Assembly: GCF_023540835.1 (NCBI RefSeq)
Contig: NZ_JALKCU010000001.1
Span: forward strand, 1-64,000
Direction: 5' to 3'
From: Marivivens geojensis
GTDB lineage: Bacteria > Pseudomonadota > Alphaproteobacteria > Rhodobacterales > Rhodobacteraceae
DNA: 64,000 bases
The notes under the pieces were generated by a model. The model was not told the origin of the DNA, did not search any database, and saw only the letters and a list, made by a program, of their open reading frames with translations. Below, piece after piece: positions 18,066-27,758 of the stretch. Positions within the stretch are counted from its first letter, which is position 1; every line of letters begins with the position of its first letter. A program made the translations under genes and the position numbers.

Positions 18066-19271
18066 ATGGCATCGTCATTGTTCCTGAACCTCTACCTCTT
18101 GGCCCGCCCCTGCGGGTCAGGCGAGGCCATAGGCACAAACGAACCTGCCCCCCCATCTCAACCTGTCATTTGGGTGCACTGTCGAAACACGGCAGATGCT
18201 GACCACATTAGACGGGTCATGCGGCAAATGCAGGACGACCTCGAACAGGTTGCATTTGTCGTGACGGGATCGTCGCTAGACACTGACATCTCGCCAGACC
18301 GGATGATCACGGTATCAAAGGGACCGGGCCGAAACCTTCGGGATATTTCGCGGTTCATTGAACACTGGAACCCCATCGGACTGATGTGGATTGGGGGACA
18401 AGTTGATCCCGCGATCATAGCAGCAGCCGACCGATGTTCGTTTCCGAAATACCTGATCGCTGCGGACGCAAACGACTTTATCCCTGAAGGGCGGAAGTGG
18501 CTCTTTGGGATGCGCCGCTATCTTCTTTCGGTTTTCAACGACGTCCTCGCCGCTGATAAATCCAGTGCCGAACGGTTTCGCCGTTGGGGTGTCGCTTCTG
18601 ACCGCGTCGAAGTCATAGGACATTTCGATGATCAAGCGCCCGTTCTGTCATGCAACGACGCGGAACGTGCCGATTTCGCAAAAACCATCGACACCCGTCC
18701 GATCTGGCTCGTCGCAAATGCGATCCCCGCCGAGATAAACTTGATCATTGAAGCGCACCGCAGCGCATGCCGCAGGTCACATCGGTTGCTTTTGATCCTC
18801 GTTCCTCAGGACACACGCCAAGCACCCGAACTCGCCGCGAAACTCATCGATGCTGGATTTGAAACCGTTCTGCGGTCGGAAGGCGACCCGACCGAGACAA
18901 CCCGTGCACTGGTCGCCGATCTCGATGGTGAATTGGGGATGTGGTATCGGGTTTCGCCGATTACTTACATGGGCGGCACGTTGACCAGAGGCAGCCGCCA
19001 TCCGTTTGAGGCCGCGGCACTTGGCTCTGTTGTTGTGCACGGACCTACAACGGCACCCTACGCGCGATTCTATATGCAGCTCGACAATGCGGGGGGTGCG
19101 GCACCGATTGCAAACGGCGCAGCACTGGCCAAAACAATCGAAGACCTGCTATCTCCTGACCTTACCGCTCAGATTGCACACGCCGCTTGGGATGTCACAT
19201 CGCGCGGTGCAGAAGTTACAAACCGGATTGCCGCTCTGATCAGCACAATCCTAGACAAGGCCGAAGGATAG
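18066..19271 (+). CDS. 3-deoxy-D-manno-octulosonic acid transferase-like (WaaA/KdtA, GT30), divergent
   Basis: GT30-type glycosyltransferase (401 aa), predicted to add Kdo to lipid IVA at the inner-membrane surface. The context supports this: DUF4170 upstream and lpxK 1 nt downstream. The C-terminal half carries [31 protein letters not shown], the donor-binding region of KdtA proteins. The N-terminal motif differs from the classical WxHAxSxGE: it reads WVHCRNTAD (36-44), with Asp44 where the catalytic Glu is expected. The N-terminal membrane anchor is also short. It may be a specialised or altered Kdo-type transferase rather than the main WaaA. Confidence 0.72.
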   Translation: MASSLFLNLYLLARPCGSGEAIGTNEPAPPSQPVIWVHCRNTADADHIRRVMRQMQDDLEQVAFVVTGSSLDTDISPDRMITVSKGPGRNLRDISRFIEHWNPIGLMWIGGQVDPAIIAAADRCSFPKYLIAADANDFIPEGRKWLFGMRRYLLSVFNDVLAADKSSAERFRRWGVASDRVEVIGHFDDQAPVLSCNDAERADFAKTIDTRPIWLVANAIPAEINLIIEAHRSACRRSHRLLLILVPQDTRQAPELAAKLIDAGFETVLRSEGDPTETTRALVADLDGELGMWYRVSPITYMGGTLTRGSRHPFEAAALGSVVVHGPTTAPYARFYMQLDNAGGAAPIANGAALAKTIEDLLSPDLTAQIAHAAWDVTSRGAEVTNRIAALISTILDKAEG

Positions 19272-19272
19272 G

Positions 19273-20250
19273 ATGCGCGCGCCCGACTATTGGTTCACCC
19301 CCGCAGACAAGCCCGCGCTTATCGCGCGGTTATTGTCTCCTATTGGGGCGCTCTATGGGTTTGTGACTGCGCGCCGCGTGGCTAAGTCGGGGTATCAAGC
19401 TTCTGTCCCCGTGATCTGTGTCGGCAACATCAACGTTGGCGGAACAGGCAAGACACCAACGACAATCGCACTGGTCCAAAGGCTTATTGCCCTCGGATTC
19501 ACCCCTCATGTTGTGTCACGCGGGTATGGCGGCAAAACCATTGGCCCAACTCAGGTTCGGGAGAGAGACCACAGTGCCGAAGATGTAGGCGACGAACCCC
19601 TTCTGCTCGCAGCATTTACCCCCACTTGGGTCGCGCAGGACCGTGCGGCGGGCGTTAAAGCGGCAGAAGCTGCTGGGGCGGACGTCATTTTGCTCGACGA
19701 TGGGTTTCAGAACCCGTCAGTGGTGAAAGACTTGAGTATCGTCGTCGTCGATGCAGCGCGTGGCTTTGGCAATCGGCGCGTCATGCCCGCTGGTCCACTT
19801 CGGGAAACGGTTGAGGCAGGACTGAAGCGCGCACAGATCGTACTGTCGATTGGAACCAAGGGCCTGCCATTGGGGAACGTGCCTGTTCCGCTCGTCAATG
19901 GACGACTAGCACCGTTACCGACGGGAATGCCATGGGCGGGAATGCCTGTTCTCGCTTTCGCAGGGATCGGCAATCCAGAGAAATTCTTTGCCACGCTGCG
20001 CGAGCTGGGTGCAAATGTCATTCACGGTGAACCTCTACAAGATCACCAACCACTAACACCTGCCCTCATGCTCCGCCTAGAGACAGAGGCCCAAATGCGC
20101 AGCGCCCAGTTGGTCACGACTGAAAAAGACGCGGTTCGTCTGCCAGATTCGTTCCGGTCAAAAGTGCTGACCGTTCCCGTGAGACTAGAACTCGAAGACT
20201 GGGGGCCCATCGACAGCGCACTCTCCGAGATCGGCATCACCAAAAAATAA
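19273..20250 (+). CDS. lpxK: Tetraacyldisaccharide 4'-kinase
   Basis: LpxK phosphorylates the 4' position of the lipid A disaccharide precursor at the inner membrane. At 325 aa it has normal length. An N-terminal hydrophobic stretch ([17 protein letters not shown]) anchors it, and the P-loop is [14 protein letters not shown] (residues 51-64). DDGFQNPSV matches the family signature around the Walker B region, and RAGPxR-type MPAGPLRE follows. GGAT lies ahead of the ATG, which is 1 nt after the KdtA-like stop. A hairpin terminator follows directly. Confidence 0.95.
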   Translation: MRAPDYWFTPADKPALIARLLSPIGALYGFVTARRVAKSGYQASVPVICVGNINVGGTGKTPTTIALVQRLIALGFTPHVVSRGYGGKTIGPTQVRERDHSAEDVGDEPLLLAAFTPTWVAQDRAAGVKAAEAAGADVILLDDGFQNPSVVKDLSIVVVDAARGFGNRRVMPAGPLRETVEAGLKRAQIVLSIGTKGLPLGNVPVPLVNGRLAPLPTGMPWAGMPVLAFAGIGNPEKFFATLRELGANVIHGEPLQDHQPLTPALMLRLETEAQMRSAQLVTTEKDAVRLPDSFRSKVLTVPVRLELEDWGPIDSALSEIGITKK

Positions 20251-20272
20251 AGGGCAGCCATAGGCCGCCCTT
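20250..20272. terminator. Terminator between lpxK and the DsbA-like gene
   Basis: A 10-bp stem (20250-20259 with 20263-20272, one mismatch) lies between two convergent genes. It overlaps the last base of the lpxK stop codon. No long T-run is present on the plus side. Confidence 0.6.
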
Positions 20273-20290
20273 CCATCCTGAAACATCGTT

Positions 20291-20929
20291 TCAGTTTTCT
20301 TCTGTGTAGCCAGCCTCGGTCAGCTTTTCATCGAGAATTGCTGCGAACTCTTCATAGCTCATGTTCGAATATTTCTGACCTTGGATCAGGAATGACGGCG
20401 TTCCTTCGATGTTGTCACGAACGCGATTCTCTTCGTACCAAGCGACCAAAGCCTGCGCGGTATCGGCGTCCTGCATACAAGCATCCAATGTCGCGTCATC
20501 AAGCCCCGCAACCTTGCCAATATTACGAAGATTCGCAGCGATCTGCGCAGGTTCACCCTGTGCCCAATCACGCTGGCGTTCGAACATCATCGACACGATC
20601 CCGTGAAAACGCATTTCGCCACCACAGCGCGCAATCATCGAACCCCACAGGCCGTAGCGGTCGAAAAAGACCTCACGGAAGACAAAGCGCGCTTTGCCCG
20701 TGTCGATATAGTTCGCTTTGATCTGCTGGAACTGATTGGCATGGAAATTCGCACAATGCGGGCAGGTGAAGGACGCATATTCTACGATCTCTACTGGCGC
20801 ATCAGGATTGCCCAGCACCATATCTGGGATACCAGCGGCAGCCTCTGCCTCTTGGGCAAATAAGGGGAGGGTCATACCGCCAGCCATCATGGCTGCACCG
20901 GCGGTGGTGAGGAAAAGACGTCGTTTCAT
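20291..20929 (-). CDS. DsbA-family thiol:disulfide oxidoreductase
   Basis: Periplasmic thioredoxin-fold protein (212 aa) with a signal peptide (MKRRLFLTTAGAAMMAGGMTLPLFA) carrying RR, possibly Tat-type. The active site is CPHC at residues 56-59 in YASFTCPHCANFHANQF, and the cis-Pro segment is EGTPSFLIQG. This matches the DsbA/Com1-like group in alphaproteobacteria, which oxidise or isomerise disulfides in exported proteins. It lies 11 nt downstream of the DciA-like gene on the same strand, so the two are probably cotranscribed. Confidence 0.88.
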   Translation of the reverse strand: MKRRLFLTTAGAAMMAGGMTLPLFAQEAEAAAGIPDMVLGNPDAPVEIVEYASFTCPHCANFHANQFQQIKANYIDTGKARFVFREVFFDRYGLWGSMIARCGGEMRFHGIVSMMFERQRDWAQGEPAQIAANLRNIGKVAGLDDATLDACMQDADTAQALVAWYEENRVRDNIEGTPSFLIQGQKYSNMSYEEFAAILDEKLTEAGYTEEN

Positions 20930-20940
20930 TACTGCCTCTG

Positions 20941-21453
20941 TCAGGTTTTCCGTTTGCTTAACACATTGGTCGCCAAAAGCTCTAACGCTTGGCGCAATCC
21001 ATCGTCTCCGACACCCTGCCCGATATCGCGGGCCTGTTCGACCACTTCAGGGGCGGGCGCGGGTTTCTCTGCTTTGGGCGCATGGCTAAATGCCACCTGC
21101 CCGTCGCTAAATCCGGTCGGTGCCGTCTGCGTGACCTTCACTCGCGCAATTGCACGGTAGCCATAGCATCCGTTCACTTTTTGCAGGATTTGTTCTTTCT
21201 GCATCTCAAGGATCGGAGCCATCGATCCAGTGGTCAAAAGCGTGAGCGTCGCACCCATGCCGTTCCGCCCATACGACACGTTCACAGGTCGCGCAATTGA
21301 GGCCGTCTGCTGCCCCACGATCTCTTCCCAGTGGGTCAAAAGACGCGACACGGCAAAGCCACGGGACTCGCTTGCCTCGCGGATGCGGGTCTGCATCAGG
21401 CTTACGGCGCGGGAAAAACCGCGAGTGGTTCCATTGGAGCGTGGCTGTTTCAT
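20941..21453 (-). CDS. DciA-family (DUF721) protein
   Basis: A 170-aa protein of the DUF721/DciA family. DciA helps load the replicative helicase DnaB in bacteria that lack DnaC or DnaI. The conserved domain is in the N-terminal two thirds (HWEEIVGQQTASIARPVNV, then LTLLTTGSMAPILEMQKEQIL). The C-terminal tail is rich in Pro, Ala and Lys, then ends in a short helix. It starts divergently from mutY with only 67 nt between. In alphaproteobacteria mutY, DUF721 and a DsbA gene often lie together, as here. Confidence 0.82.
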   Translation of the reverse strand: MKQPRSNGTTRGFSRAVSLMQTRIREASESRGFAVSRLLTHWEEIVGQQTASIARPVNVSYGRNGMGATLTLLTTGSMAPILEMQKEQILQKVNGCYGYRAIARVKVTQTAPTGFSDGQVAFSHAPKAEKPAPAPEVVEQARDIGQGVGDDGLRQALELLATNVLSKRKT

Positions 21454-21520
21454 CTTAGTGACCTATGTTACCGACCGAGACGGCAGTTGCCAGCGAAACC
21501 ACTGTTACAGGAGCTAAAGA

Positions 21521-22567
21521 TTGCGTGACGGCCTAAGTGACATGCTTTTGGAATGGTATGACCGACATGCCCGCGTCATGCCATGGCGTACATCGCCCGC
21601 AGATCGCAAGGCGGGCGTTATGCCCGATCCCTATCGTGTGTGGCTGTCAGAGGTGATGTTGCAGCAAACGACCGTCGCCGCCGTCAAAGACTATTTCCGC
21701 CGTTTCACCGAACGCTGGCCTACGGTAGTTGACTTGGCAAACGCTACCGACGCCGATGTCATGGCTGAATGGGCCGGCCTTGGCTACTATGCCCGCGCGC
21801 GGAATTTGCTGAAATGCGCCCGCGCGGTGGTGGCGGATCATGGCGGGAGATTTCCTGACACGCGTGAGAGTCTGTTGTCCCTCCCTGGAATCGGGCCCTA
21901 CACCGCAGGTGCCATTTCTTCGATCGCGTTCAACAGATCTGAGGTTGTCGTGGACGGCAACGTCGAACGTGTGATGTCGCGGCTCTACAACGTCCATACA
22001 CCGCTACCTGCTGCCAAGCCCGAACTTACGCAGCTCGCTCTTGGCCTGACACCAAAAGATCGCGCCGGCGACTACGCTCAGGCCGTCATGGACCTCGGCG
22101 CGACCATTTGCACACCCAAAAGCCCAGCCTGCGGGATTTGTCCGTGGCGCGATCCGTGTCAGGCCCGCATCGAAGGAACCGCAGCTGAACTACCGAAAAA
22201 GGCCCCAAAACAGCCGAAACCGGTCCGATTTGGCGTTGCCTACGTCGCACGCAAGCCCGACGGTACATTCCTTTTGGAGACACGGCCAGATAAAGGGCTT
22301 CTTGGTGGGATGCTCGGCTGGCCCGGATCGGACTGGAACGATGCGCCTATGGCAGCGCCACCAATAGAAGCTGCCTGGCAAACGCTCAATGTTGAAGCTC
22401 TACATACGTTCACTCATTTCCATCTGCGCCTGAGTATCGAAATCGCGCATGTTCCCGCAGAGGCCGAACCAGAAAATGGGGTGTTTATGACTTTAGACCC
22501 CAGTGCGCTGCCCACAGTCATGCGCAAGGTCTATGACCTCGCGGTGGGTGCTTTCGGCACTGATTGA
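21521..22567 (+). CDS. mutY: A/G-specific adenine DNA glycosylase
   Basis: Base-excision repair enzyme removing adenine mispaired with 8-oxoguanine (348 aa). The helix-hairpin-helix region is LPGIGPYTAGAISSIAFN, followed by catalytic VVDGNVERVMSR. A [4Fe-4S] cluster motif with spacing C-x6-C-x2-C-x5-C lies near residues 197-213. The C-terminal NUDIX-like domain that reads 8-oxoG includes FLLETRPDKGLLGGMLGWPG and FTHFHLRL. The TTG start at 21521 has AGGAG 7 nt upstream. Confidence 0.95.
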   Translation: MRDGLSDMLLEWYDRHARVMPWRTSPADRKAGVMPDPYRVWLSEVMLQQTTVAAVKDYFRRFTERWPTVVDLANATDADVMAEWAGLGYYARARNLLKCARAVVADHGGRFPDTRESLLSLPGIGPYTAGAISSIAFNRSEVVVDGNVERVMSRLYNVHTPLPAAKPELTQLALGLTPKDRAGDYAQAVMDLGATICTPKSPACGICPWRDPCQARIEGTAAELPKKAPKQPKPVRFGVAYVARKPDGTFLLETRPDKGLLGGMLGWPGSDWNDAPMAAPPIEAAWQTLNVEALHTFTHFHLRLSIEIAHVPAEAEPENGVFMTLDPSALPTVMRKVYDLAVGAFGTD

Positions 22568-22618
22568 AACCCTAAACCGATAGGCGTAACATTCAGCCAA
22601 AGGTAGAGGATCGATCAT

Positions 22619-23752
22619 ATGACGCCCGCAAAATCGGTTGGATCATTTACAAAAGCCCTGCCGTTTTGGCTCTCATTAGCTCTCGTTCCGCTACCTGTTC
22701 TTAGTGCTGTATACGGCGGTTGGACTTTGGCACTGACGCCGCTACTCGCGTGGCATATCTTTACCGTCGTTGACGCCGTCGCTGGTCTAAACGAAGAAAA
22801 CCCAGACCCCGAAACCCCAACGAAAGACCTATTTTGGTATCGGCTGATCACCATGGTCTGGCCTCTCGTACAGTTCGTGATGATTTTCGGACTTCTGGCT
22901 TATGTCACATCGACAACCCATCTGAGCGTCGGCGAAAGAATCGCAGTGATGCTCGATGTTGGTATTCTCTCGGGCACGATTGGAATCGTGTATTCGCATG
23001 AGTTACTGCACCAAAAAAATACGTTCGAACGGTGGCTCGGGGACATTCTTTTGTCGATGGTCCTCTATTCGCATTTCCGAACCGAACACCTACTGGTTCA
23101 CCATATCTACGTCGGCACGCCGAAGGATGCCGTGACAGCGCGCTACAATGAAGGGTTCCACCGTTATTTCGCCCGAGTGCTCGTGACATGTCCGCCCTCA
23201 GCGTTTGACGCTGAACGCAAGATGCTTGCCCGTCGAAACCTCGCGTGGTGGCATCAGAGCAATCCGTTTTGGCGGTATGCGGCCCTGCAGCTGATTATGC
23301 TTTCCATTGCCTTTGCGATTGGCGGGATCGCTGGCCTTGGCCTCTTTATAGTTCAGGCCTTCATGGCCATCCTTGCCCTCGAACTGACCAATTATGTTGA
23401 ACACTACGGTCTGACCCGTAGGCATTTGGGAGACGGGAAATACGAACATGTCAAACCGCATCATTCGTGGAATGCGTCTCATACCGGCACGAACTGGCTG
23501 CTGATCAACCTTCAGCGCCATTCGGATCACCACTACAAACCCGACAGGCGGTTCCCGCTCTTACAAACCTACGATGAGAACGAAGCGCCGCAGTTGCCAT
23601 TCGGTTATCCGCTTATGGCAATCGCTGCGCTAGTGCCCCCAGTTTGGCGGCGCTGGATGAATCCCAAGGTCCGAGCATGGCGTCGGCAATACTACCCCGA
23701 CATAACCGATTGGTCGGCCTATAAAACCGCCAGCAATCCAATGCCTCGATAG
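22619..23752 (+). CDS. alkB: Alkane 1-monooxygenase (AlkB-type)
   Basis: Integral-membrane non-heme diiron hydroxylase (377 aa) that oxidises n-alkanes to primary alcohols using rubredoxin-delivered electrons. Histidine boxes are HELLH (127-131), HLLVHH (157-162) and HSDHH (near 301-305), plus the NYVEHYGL motif typical of AlkB. About six membrane helices surround them. It begins 51 nt after mutY with AGAGGA ahead of the ATG. No rubredoxin or rubredoxin reductase gene is seen nearby, so its electron donor is encoded elsewhere. Alkane length range cannot be told. Confidence 0.9.
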   Translation: MTPAKSVGSFTKALPFWLSLALVPLPVLSAVYGGWTLALTPLLAWHIFTVVDAVAGLNEENPDPETPTKDLFWYRLITMVWPLVQFVMIFGLLAYVTSTTHLSVGERIAVMLDVGILSGTIGIVYSHELLHQKNTFERWLGDILLSMVLYSHFRTEHLLVHHIYVGTPKDAVTARYNEGFHRYFARVLVTCPPSAFDAERKMLARRNLAWWHQSNPFWRYAALQLIMLSIAFAIGGIAGLGLFIVQAFMAILALELTNYVEHYGLTRRHLGDGKYEHVKPHHSWNASHTGTNWLLINLQRHSDHHYKPDRRFPLLQTYDENEAPQLPFGYPLMAIAALVPPVWRRWMNPKVRAWRRQYYPDITDWSAYKTASNPMPR

Positions 23753-23781
23753 CAAAAAGCCCCGCCGAACAAACGGCGGGG
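23751..23781 (-). terminator. Terminator of ccrM
   Basis: An 8-bp perfect GC stem (CCCCGCCG 23760-23767 with CGGCGGGG 23774-23781) and a 6-nt loop. On the minus strand it is followed by a T-run (GCTTTTTGC), as expected for termination after ccrM; it may also stop alkB. Confidence 0.75.
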
Positions 23782-23841
23782 AGGTATGAGCCTACAACAG
23801 CCGAGCAGGGCTGGTGGCTCTGGCGGTAACTCTTGATCAGC

Positions 23842-25038
<1,197 letters not shown>

Positions 25039-25051
25039 AAGCCTTTAAGTT

Positions 25052-25675
25052 TTATTCTTGATACAAGATGTTGTGCACGGGTTTAAACGATCGCCTATGA
25101 TGTGGTGTAACCCCTTTTTTTACGAGTGCTTCGAGGTGTTCTTTCGTCCCGTAGCCAGCATTTCGCTCCCATCCGTAGCCTGGAAACTGTTGCGCTAAGT
25201 CCACCATAATTTGATCTCGACACATTTTTGCCGCAATTGAGGCGGCCGCGATTGAGACGGAACGGGCATCTCCCTTTACGATGGCCTCCGCGGGAATCTG
25301 GATATCTTTGGGAATCTTATTACCGTCGATCAACGCATAGTCAGGAGGAACAGACAGTCCATCGAGAGCTCGGCACATCGCCAAGTGCGTTGCATGATAG
25401 ATGTTGAGACTATCCACCTCTTCCACTGATGCATGGGCGATCGATACGTCCGCCACATCCAAGAGCGCCTCTAACAAGATTGCGCGCTTTTTCGGGGTCA
25501 GCTGCTTAGAGTCATTCAGGCCGTCGGGCACCTGCGCGGGATCGAGCACGACAGCACAGGCAGTCACTGGACCACATAAAGGACCACGACCCACCTCGTC
25601 CACACCTGCGATACGAAGGAAACCACGATCCATCGCGGCGCGTTCAAATGAAAAATCAGGAGCAATCTTTGTCAT
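25052..25675 (-). CDS. rnhB: Ribonuclease HII
   Basis: Endonuclease that cleaves RNA in RNA/DNA hybrids and excises single ribonucleotides (207 aa). The signature GVDEVGRGPLCGP (Asp26, Glu27) is followed by LNDSKQLTPKKR, Asp in DYALIDGNKIP and Asp in the AASIAAKMCRD region, completing the DEDD site. The ATG at 25675 has GGTGGAG just upstream. The frame is open to 25927 but that part lies antisense to the neighbouring gene and across a terminator, so it is not included. It lies upstream of ccrM on the same strand. Confidence 0.95.
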   Translation of the reverse strand: MTKIAPDFSFERAAMDRGFLRIAGVDEVGRGPLCGPVTACAVVLDPAQVPDGLNDSKQLTPKKRAILLEALLDVADVSIAHASVEEVDSLNIYHATHLAMCRALDGLSVPPDYALIDGNKIPKDIQIPAEAIVKGDARSVSIAAASIAAKMCRDQIMVDLAQQFPGYGWERNAGYGTKEHLEALVKKGVTPHHRRSFKPVHNILYQE

Positions 25676-25687
25676 AGCTCCACCTAA

Positions 25688-25721
25688 AACGGGGCGAGGG
25701 TAATTGTCCAACCCTCGCCCC
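25688..25721 (-). terminator. Terminator of the small secreted-protein gene
   Basis: A perfect 10-bp stem (GGGGCGAGGG 25691-25700 with CCCTCGCCCC 25712-25721) and an 11-nt loop. On the minus strand it is followed by GTTTT. It separates the gene at 25758 from rnhB. Confidence 0.8.
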
Positions 25722-25757
25722 GCCCGCGGCACCTTTGGTGCCTGCTGCTCGACCTTG

Positions 25758-26231
25758 CTATCGACGTTCCTCGCGGAACCCGTATTGACGAAGGCACGAC
25801 GCATTATAGCCATTTCGCGTGTGACCATTTCGGCGATAGGTCGTCTGACAATCGCTGGGGAGTGCGTCGAAGTTCGCGTAGGTCCGACGCAGACAACGGC
25901 TGTTATACAACTCTCGTGTTTCACCATGGCGGTTCAGTTCGATGCTGCATGCTTCGGGCAAAGGCGAGACACGGCGGGCGTTATGGCCCCAATTGTCACG
26001 ACGATGATCATCATGACCGCGCGCACCTTCCCTGCGGTTTGGGTAGGTTTGCGGCGGTGTGACCTGAACTTGCGCTCGTCCATTATTGTCAGAAAGAGCC
26101 GCACCGACGATGGCGATCATAGCCAATCCTGCCAGCGCCTTTGCTACATCATCATTGCCAGCCTGCGCTGTGGTGGGCACCGAAAGCGCCAGCGAAAGTG
26201 CGGTCAGTCCCGCGGTAACTGTCTTGAACAT
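25758..26231 (-). CDS. Small secreted protein of unknown function, Cys-rich C-terminus
   Basis: A 157-aa exported protein I cannot assign to a characterised family. A signal peptide (MFKTVTAGLTALSLALSVPTTAQA) is followed by a second hydrophobic stretch (ALAGLAMIAIVGAAL) and a His/Arg/Asp-rich linker (REGARGHDDHRRDNWGHN). The C-terminal domain has four cysteines (ACSIEL, SRCLRR, SDCQTT, ASCLRQ), probably two disulfides. Repeated YNSRCLRR / YNASCLRQ elements suggest an internal duplication. It has its own terminator and is divergent from the next small exported gene, with 163 nt between. Function unknown. Confidence 0.65.
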   Translation of the reverse strand: MFKTVTAGLTALSLALSVPTTAQAGNDDVAKALAGLAMIAIVGAALSDNNGRAQVQVTPPQTYPNRREGARGHDDHRRDNWGHNARRVSPLPEACSIELNRHGETRELYNSRCLRRTYANFDALPSDCQTTYRRNGHTRNGYNASCLRQYGFREERR

Positions 26232-26394
26232 GGTGTGTCCTTTCTTCGTCTGACGCGATGGTGCGTCGTGATGAAAGGACGATGGGATCGTCGCCGTGTG
26301 TCGCTCAATATCAGTGCTGAGCCATTGAATAACACGCCCTCACACTCATTCGGTTATTGAATAGCACTGCACCTTCTGGTGTTCTGATTGCATC

Positions 26395-26670
26395 ATGAAA
26401 CACGCGATATCCTTCATTTTTTTCCTGATGGCGTCGACTGCGCATGCAGATTGCTACGCAGACTATAAGGCCAAACAGGATTCCCCATTGCGTCTGCAAT
26501 ACGGGGTCGCCCGCATCGACGGGCCATGCACTGCCGCGCAAGCTGAGGCAGAACTCTCACCCCGCCTTGAAACTGCGGGCTGGGTATTATTGAACGTCAT
26601 GGATGTTTTTGACGAAACCGGACTCGAACAAAGACGGGACAGTGCAGGTGAATTCTATCTCCGCTTCTGA
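26395..26670 (+). CDS. Small secreted protein of unknown function
   Basis: A 91-aa exported protein. The signal peptide is MKHAISFIFFLMASTAHA; mature DCYADYKAKQDSPLRLQYGV has Cys2, and GPCTAAQAEAEL has a second Cys, so one disulfide is likely. The end (LETAGWVLLNVMDVFDETG) is amphipathic. I do not recognise a characterised family. Its 3' end overlaps the start of the membrane winged-helix gene by about 23 nt if that gene begins at GTG 26648, so the two are likely cotranscribed and translationally coupled. Confidence 0.6.
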   Translation: MKHAISFIFFLMASTAHADCYADYKAKQDSPLRLQYGVARIDGPCTAAQAEAELSPRLETAGWVLLNVMDVFDETGLEQRRDSAGEFYLRF

Positions 26671-27346
26671 AACACGCGCGACAGGCAACAAATTCGTTCT
26701 CGGCGGGATCGCCACTGTAGTGCTGATCCTACTGGTCACCGCAGTGGTGATGTTCGCAAACCTGCCAGACGCAAATGCGTTCAACGCACGGGTCGAACAG
26801 ATCTTTGTTGAGAATGACGGATTCACTTCACAGGCTGAACTGAAACTGCTGGAAATCCTCGCCCAATCGGGCACCGCGTTTTCGGACACAATCGCGTCTT
26901 ATCAGACTCTGATCTATGTCCTACTGGTTTTCGCGACTGCGCTTCTAATCGCGGCCATCACGTTCCTTGTTATGCTTGCGCAACTCAATCGACGGATGGG
27001 CCACATCGAACGAAAAGGAATCGAAGTAAATTCACTGCTGATCAGCCGCGACCAAAACACCGTTTATCTGAACAACTTTGAATTCAAACTTACCGAAGCT
27101 GCGATCGAAACGCTTTCTGTTCTTGCCGAAGCACGCATGGACGACGATGTGTTGTCAGGTGCAGAGATAGAGGCCGTGATTTCCGGCCGAAACGCTGCCG
27201 ACTGTGACGAAGCAGCGGGTGCGACCCGCATCAAACGCTTGCGCGACACCTTGGGCAATCAGATGGTAAGCGAGTTGTTGGTCAAAAACATCGCGCGGCG
27301 CGGCTATATGCTCGCCATCGATAAAAACGTCATACGGATGGTGTGA
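26648..27346 (+). CDS. Membrane-tethered winged-helix regulator-like protein
   Basis: About 232 aa with two membrane helices (near residues 16-38 and 88-112) enclosing a small extracytoplasmic loop. A cytoplasmic C-terminal domain follows, ending in RIKRLRDTLGNQMVSELLVKN, then RRGYMLAID. That part resembles the recognition helix and wing of OmpR-type winged helices. The topology is the reverse of ToxR/CadC, where the DNA-binding domain is N-terminal. The start is uncertain: GTG 26648 has GGGA about 8 nt upstream; ATG 26603 is open but lies inside the previous gene. It could sense an envelope signal and act on DNA from the membrane; that role is inferred. Confidence 0.6.
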   Translation: MNSISASETRATGNKFVLGGIATVVLILLVTAVVMFANLPDANAFNARVEQIFVENDGFTSQAELKLLEILAQSGTAFSDTIASYQTLIYVLLVFATALLIAAITFLVMLAQLNRRMGHIERKGIEVNSLLISRDQNTVYLNNFEFKLTEAAIETLSVLAEARMDDDVLSGAEIEAVISGRNAADCDEAAGATRIKRLRDTLGNQMVSELLVKNIARRGYMLAIDKNVIRMV

Positions 27347-27349
27347 TCG

Positions 27350-27691
27350 TTAGCTCAAGAAGTAGGGATCGGCACGGCGCCAGTAATGCATCAGGTCACG
27401 CCCTTTAACCGGCGATATGCCCATGGCTTCTGCAGCCAGAACGTCGCCCGCGACTAAGGCCGCCATTTTGTAGGCAATCTGAGGGCCGCGTGCTGCGCGG
27501 CCATCTTTAAATACGTCTTCGATTTGAGCAGCAGCCGAGGTGAGAGCAAAACAAATCATCAGCGCTTTTTGCTCAGGCCACCGTTGCGCGATATGCCGAA
27601 CGACACCCCTGATCCGCTCTGGATCACCAGCTGCCAATTCGCCGATAGCGAACTCGATCATATGATCTAACTCTGAACCGTTCATACCCAC
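27350..27691 (-). CDS. Uncharacterised small helical protein, paralogue A
   Basis: A 113-aa cytoplasmic protein predicted to be mostly alpha-helical. No characterised family is recognised. It shares clear similarity with the next gene (27759-28106): LDHMIEFAIGELAAG against LDEMIEFAMEELLSG, AQRWPEQKAL against AERWPDQPAL, and LMHYWRRADPYFLS against LLHFWRRVDPNFLR. The pair is a tandem duplication. Its stop lies 4 nt from the stop of the convergent membrane winged-helix gene. No signal peptide or metal site is seen. Confidence 0.6.
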   Translation of the reverse strand: MGMNGSELDHMIEFAIGELAAGDPERIRGVVRHIAQRWPEQKALMICFALTSAAAQIEDVFKDGRAARGPQIAYKMAALVAGDVLAAEAMGISPVKGRDLMHYWRRADPYFLS

Positions 27692-27758
27692 CTAGCCCCC
27701 AAGGCTTTACCATTTCTTAACGATTCTTAGCTCAATCAACTAGTTACAATTCAGAAAC

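Noticed and set aside
25676-25927. N-terminal extension of rnhB
   Set aside because: It crosses a perfect terminator hairpin and the neighbouring gene, and the conserved protein begins at the internal ATG with a good ribosome-binding site.
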